A stretch of DNA of 9,862 nt from an uncultured Collinsella sp. (GTDB taxonomy: Bacteria; Actinomycetota; Coriobacteriia; Coriobacteriales; Coriobacteriaceae): the NCBI GenBank assembly GCA_900545875.1, contig URAQ01000046.1:1-9862 (forward strand). Reading direction: 5' to 3'. Below are positions 7,769-9,862 of this stretch, in pieces; within the stretch, counting starts at the first letter, position 1; the number at the start of each line of letters is the position of its first letter. The translations under genes and the position numbers were made by a program. The notes under the pieces were generated by a model. It was not told where the DNA came from, made no database searches, and was given only the letters and a program-made list of their open reading frames with translations.

Positions 7769-7799
7769 AGTGTAGCACACCACCAAACTAAAGCGACAA
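7769..7799 (-). promoter_or_regulatory. Promoter of the YerC-type gene
   Basis: On the minus strand, TACACT (7774-7769) is preceded by TGC, giving an extended -10. TTGTCG (7799-7794) is a fair -35, with a 19-base spacer that the extended -10 would help offset. The predicted start near 7762 gives a leader of about 98 nt. Confidence 0.55.
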
Positions 7800-7987
7800 G
7801 ACTCTCTGCCAGCGGCGCGTTTTTCAGGACGAACGCCGTTTAGAAACCATATGCGCACGTAAGCTCCACGAATATTTGAGACAATGGGCGCCCAAACACC
7901 GCGGCGCGCCCGCGCAACCATCCAGGTCGCCGCCGCAAGCCGCTTCACGCGACGCCAGCAACCCCGGCGCAAGAAAGGATTCACGCC

Positions 7988-8353
7988 ATGCGCTTTATGC
8001 TTAACTGGCTCTTCACCTCGATCGCCATCGCGATCGCCACGTTCCTCGTCCCCGGTATCCAACCCTTCGGCTTTGCCGAGGCTTGGGTCTGCTTTGCCTT
8101 CGTGGGACTGTTCCTCAACATCGTCGACTCGCTCGTCAAGCCGTTCCTGACGGTCATCTCGCTGCCGCTCACTATTATCACGCTTGGTATTTTTCAGCTC
8201 GTAGTCAACAGCTTCATGCTCGAGCTGGCCAGCTACCTGTCGGTCAATCTGCTGGGCGCGGGTATCTCCATTGCCGGCTTTGGATCGGCCTTTATGGGCA
8301 GCATCCTGGTATCCATCATGCGCAGCATTCTCGACAGCATCGCCGAGGGCTAG
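7988..8353 (+). CDS. Phage holin family IV / YvlD-like four-helix membrane protein
   Basis: This 121-residue integral membrane protein matches the family annotated as phage holin superfamily IV (YvlD-like). The name is historical, since most members are ordinary chromosomal genes of unclear role, in some bacteria linked to envelope stress. Four hydrophobic segments are visible at about 4-22, 28-48, 53-78 and 97-117. Family hallmarks are LVPGIQPFGF (20-29), GLFLNIVDSLVKPFL (40-54) and LPLTIITLGIFQLVVNS (59-75). There is no separate signal peptide; segment 1 acts as the anchor. The ATG at 7988 has GAAAGGA eight bases upstream; a second Met three codons later lacks that spacing. No phage gene is near it, so a lysis role is not supported. 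It appears monocistronic, ending in a strong terminator. Confidence 0.9.
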   Translation: MRFMLNWLFTSIAIAIATFLVPGIQPFGFAEAWVCFAFVGLFLNIVDSLVKPFLTVISLPLTIITLGIFQLVVNSFMLELASYLSVNLLGAGISIAGFGSAFMGSILVSIMRSILDSIAEG

Positions 8354-8390
8354 AACTGTTCAATACGAACCGTCATATCGACCCAAGACA

Positions 8391-8428
8391 AAGGCCGCCC
8401 ATCGCAAAAATGGGCGGCCTTCTTATTT
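8391..8428 (+). terminator. Strong terminator, probably bidirectional
   Basis: A perfect 12-bp stem, AAGGCCGCCCAT (8391-8402) with ATGGGCGGCCTT (8410-8421), is followed by CTTATTT on the plus strand. It ends the membrane-protein gene. Read on the minus strand, the stem is followed by TGTCTT, a weaker tail that could also stop transcription from the convergent Rrf2 gene (stop at 8492). No other good terminator lies in 8429-8491. Confidence 0.88.
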
Positions 8429-8491
8429 GCCAAGTCTCAAAGGGCGAGAGAATCTACCATTTCCGCTCCGTCCCCAAATGGCGGGTATGGG

Positions 8492-8920
8492 TTAGATGAC
8501 GTAGTCGTAGCCATGGTTGGGAGCGACAAGTTGATCAAGCGTCACACCGTCGAGGTAGTCGTTGATGAGCTTGTCCAGGTTCTTCCACACGTCGAGCGTG
8601 GGGCACTCATCCGAACGCGAGCAACCCTTGCAGTCGCCATCCAGGCAGGCGACCGGCGCCAGACTGCCCTCGGTCAGGCGCAAGATCTCGCCCACCGTGT
8701 ACTGCTCAGGCGGGCGCGTGAGCACATAGCCGCCGCCCTTACAACGCATACCCGAAAGCATGTTGGCGCGCACGAGCGTAGCCAAGATGTTCTCGAGATA
8801 TTTCTCGGAAATCCCCTGTCGCGCCGCGATCTCTTTGAGCGGGATGCGACCGGCCGCCTGGTGCTCGGCCAGATCGACCATAACGCGCAGGGCATATCTG
8901 CCCTTAGTAGAAACCAACAT
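8492..8920 (-). CDS. Rrf2-family transcriptional regulator (IscR/CymR-like) with four clustered cysteines
   Basis: Rrf2 proteins are dimeric winged-helix regulators that sense Fe-S status, nitric oxide or cysteine. Residues 1-80 carry the family domain: MLVSTKGRYALRVMVDLAEH at the start, IPLKEIAARQGISEKYLE (26-43) as the recognition helix region, and GGGYVLTRPPEQYTVGEIL (62-80) as the wing. A cysteine cluster follows: C92, C97, C100 and C106, plus C60 in the wing. IscR binds its cluster through three Cys in the same part of the protein, so Fe-S binding is plausible; Bacillus CymR lacks such a set. The 142-residue length is normal. The ATG at 8920 has AAAGG 11 bases upstream. It is divergent from cysK, which suggests control of cysteine synthesis, and an inverted repeat over its own promoter suggests autoregulation. 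The effector is inferred, so no symbol is given. Confidence 0.93.
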   Translation of the reverse strand: MLVSTKGRYALRVMVDLAEHQAAGRIPLKEIAARQGISEKYLENILATLVRANMLSGMRCKGGGYVLTRPPEQYTVGEILRLTEGSLAPVACLDGDCKGCSRSDECPTLDVWKNLDKLINDYLDGVTLDQLVAPNHGYDYVI

Positions 8921-8956
8921 ATATAGTGCTGCCTTTCGGTCATTTAGTCCGTAGAA

Positions 8957-8988
8957 ATTCTAGCCGAAAAATTGGTTTTGAAAAAACC
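8957..8988 (-). promoter_or_regulatory. Candidate promoter and operator of the Rrf2 gene
   Basis: On the minus strand, TAGAAT (8962-8957) is a good -10, with TTTTTC (8985-8980) as a modest -35 at 17 bases. The -35 lies inside a 15-bp perfect inverted repeat, GGTTTT-GAA-AAAACC (8974-8988). A dyad there fits an autoregulatory operator, but no known Rrf2 box was matched. Confidence 0.4.
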
Positions 8989-9037
8989 CGTTCCGGTCAA
9001 GATGGTTAATCGACTCGTAATAATCTTCTATTTCCTA

Positions 9038-9066
9038 TTGCGTTACTAGGCTTTACTGTCTACTAT
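9038..9066 (+). promoter_or_regulatory. cysK promoter
   Basis: TTGCGT (9038-9043) and TACTAT (9061-9066) are separated by exactly 17 bases, a sound sigma-70-type promoter facing cysK. The expected start near 9073 leaves a leader of about 100 nt. The leader holds two small inverted repeats (9089-9109 and 9124-9141). No T-box or SAM riboswitch signature is visible. Confidence 0.6.
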
Positions 9067-9173
9067 GCTTGCCAACAGCAAAACGAACAACCCATAAGGT
9101 TTGTGGGTTTCGCTGCTATACACACCGTAAAACCACACGGTATCCAGTCATTTGAACACTTTGGAGGTTCACC

Positions 9174-9862
9174 ATGAGCAATGTTTACACGTCCATCGAT
9201 CAGCTTATCGGCCACACCCCGCTTCTGGAGCTCACTCACTTTGAGGCCGATGAGGACCTCAAGGCCCGCGTGCTCGTCAAGCTGGAATACTTCAACCCCG
9301 CCGGCTCCGTCAAAGACCGCGTCGCCAAGAACATGATCGACGAGGCCGAGAAGGCCGGCAAGCTCGCGCGCGGCGGCGACTACACCATCATCGAGCCCAC
9401 GAGTGGCAACACCGGCGTCGGCATCGCCTCGGTGGCGGCTGCCCGCGGCTACAAGGTGATCATCACCATGCCCGAGACCATGTCCGTCGAGCGCCGCAAG
9501 CTTATGCAGGCATACGGCGCACAGCTCGTGCTCACCGACGGCTCCAAGGGCATGAAGGGCGCCATCGCCAAGGCCGAGGAGCTTGCGGCCGCCACGCCCG
9601 GCGCGTTCATCCCCGGCCAGTTCGAGAACCCCGCCAACCCGGCGGCGCACCGCGGCTCGACCGGGCCGGAAATCTGGAAGGACACCGAGGGGAAGGTGGA
9701 CGTGTTTGTCGCCGGGGTGGGCACCGGTGGCACCCTCAGCGGAGCCGGCGGTTATCTGAAGGAGCAGAATCCCGCGGTACGGGTGGTGGCCGTCGAGCCC
9801 GCCGCCTCCCCCGTCCTCTCGAAGGGTACCGCGGGAGCGCACGGAATCCAGGGCATCGGCGC
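9174..9862 (+). CDS. cysK: Cysteine synthase A (O-acetylserine sulfhydrylase), 3' truncated
   Basis: This PLP enzyme makes cysteine from O-acetylserine and sulfide in the cytoplasm. The visible 229 codons include NPAGSVKDR (41-49) with the PLP-binding lysine K47, the substrate loop PTSGNTG (75-81), [12 protein letters not shown] (148-159), and the PLP phosphate loop [10 protein letters not shown] (181-190). VEPAASPVL (207-215) is also typical. About 80 residues are missing at the right edge, judged from the usual length near 310. The start ATG has GGAGG six bases upstream. Related PLP enzymes (cystathionine beta-synthase, O-phosphoserine sulfhydrylase) are alternatives, but the loops and N-terminus fit CysK best. 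Divergent pairing with the Rrf2 gene suggests regulation by it. In Bacillus, CysK also binds the Rrf2 protein CymR as a co-regulator, so a physical partnership is conceivable here. Confidence 0.96.
   Translation, partial: MSNVYTSIDQLIGHTPLLELTHFEADEDLKARVLVKLEYFNPAGSVKDRVAKNMIDEAEKAGKLARGGDYTIIEPTSGNTGVGIASVAAARGYKVIITMPETMSVERRKLMQAYGAQLVLTDGSKGMKGAIAKAEELAAATPGAFIPGQFENPANPAAHRGSTGPEIWKDTEGKVDVFVAGVGTGGTLSGAGGYLKEQNPAVRVVAVEPAASPVLSKGTAGAHGIQGIG

Larger units (their letters stand above)
7664..7987. other. Divergent intergenic region between the YerC-type and YvlD-type genes
   Basis: These 324 bases hold, for the minus-strand gene, a promoter (7769-7799), two leader hairpins (7740-7763 and 7711-7727) and a small upstream ORF (7667-7717). 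The right half (7800-7987) must drive the plus-strand gene. I see a GACAAT at 7880-7885 that could be a -10, but no matching -35, so no plus-strand promoter is called. A ribosome binding site (GAAAGGA) lies eight bases before the ATG at 7988. Confidence 0.6.

Noticed and set aside
7988..8353. Prophage lysis holin, suggesting a prophage
   Set aside because: The family name is misleading for chromosomal members, and no endolysin, structural, integrase or attachment sequence is nearby.
8457..8481. CCATTT/AAATGG inverted repeat as the terminator of the Rrf2 gene
   Set aside because: The stem is only 6 bp with a 13-base loop and no T run on the minus strand; the stem at 8391-8421 is a better candidate.
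9065..9097. A 10-codon ORF (MLANSKTNNP) in front of cysK as a leader peptide
   Set aside because: Its ATG overlaps the -10 hexamer, so it would lie outside the transcript, and it contains no Cys or Met run that would suggest attenuation.
9063..9842. A 259-codon minus-strand frame opposite cysK
   Set aside because: It is the antisense shadow of a clear cysteine synthase, shows no recognisable domain, and would cover the cysK promoter and leader.

Overview
The window is GC-rich, tightly packed bacterial chromosome with ordinary housekeeping genes. It holds an addA/addB pair, a YerC/YecD-type TrpR relative, a YvlD-type membrane protein, an Rrf2 regulator divergent from cysK, and the start of dnaE with an unusual sequence after the first PHP motifs. 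This gene content and style fit a gut Coriobacteriia actinobacterium such as Collinsella. That placement is inferred from memory of the families and no search was run. I see no mobile element, CRISPR array, rRNA or tRNA.

Layout. Positions 1-231 (minus) hold the N-terminus of DNA polymerase III alpha (dnaE), which runs off the left edge. Positions 232-447 hold a weak candidate dnaE promoter and a strong 63-base inverted repeat just after the addA stop codon. Positions 448-7179 (minus) are addB followed three bases later by addA, a two-gene operon for a double-strand-break-resecting helicase-nuclease. A terminator at 7311-7339 separates addB from the upstream YerC-type gene (7364-7663, minus). 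That gene has its own promoter and a structured leader of about 100 nt. The leader contains a possible 16-codon upstream ORF with two Trp codons. Positions 7988-8353 (plus) encode a small four-helix membrane protein, closed by a strong terminator. Positions 8492-8920 (minus) encode an Rrf2-family regulator with four clustered cysteines. It is divergent from cysK (9174 to the right edge, plus), which has a good promoter at 9038-9066.

How the genes work together. AddAB and DnaE are parts of break repair and replication, lying in the same direction but separated by the hairpin. The Rrf2/cysK pair looks like a local sulfur or Fe-S sensing unit: cysteine synthase makes the cysteine from which Fe-S clusters are built, and the neighbouring regulator carries a possible cluster-binding cysteine set. 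The YerC-type and YvlD-type genes are divergent from each other and their relation is unknown.

I found no clear undescribed multi-gene system. The most interesting points are the tryptophan-containing upstream ORF before the TrpR-like gene, the orientation-consistent hairpin between addA and dnaE, and an AddB whose usual C-terminal Fe-S cysteine motif is largely missing although its nuclease catalytic residues are present.
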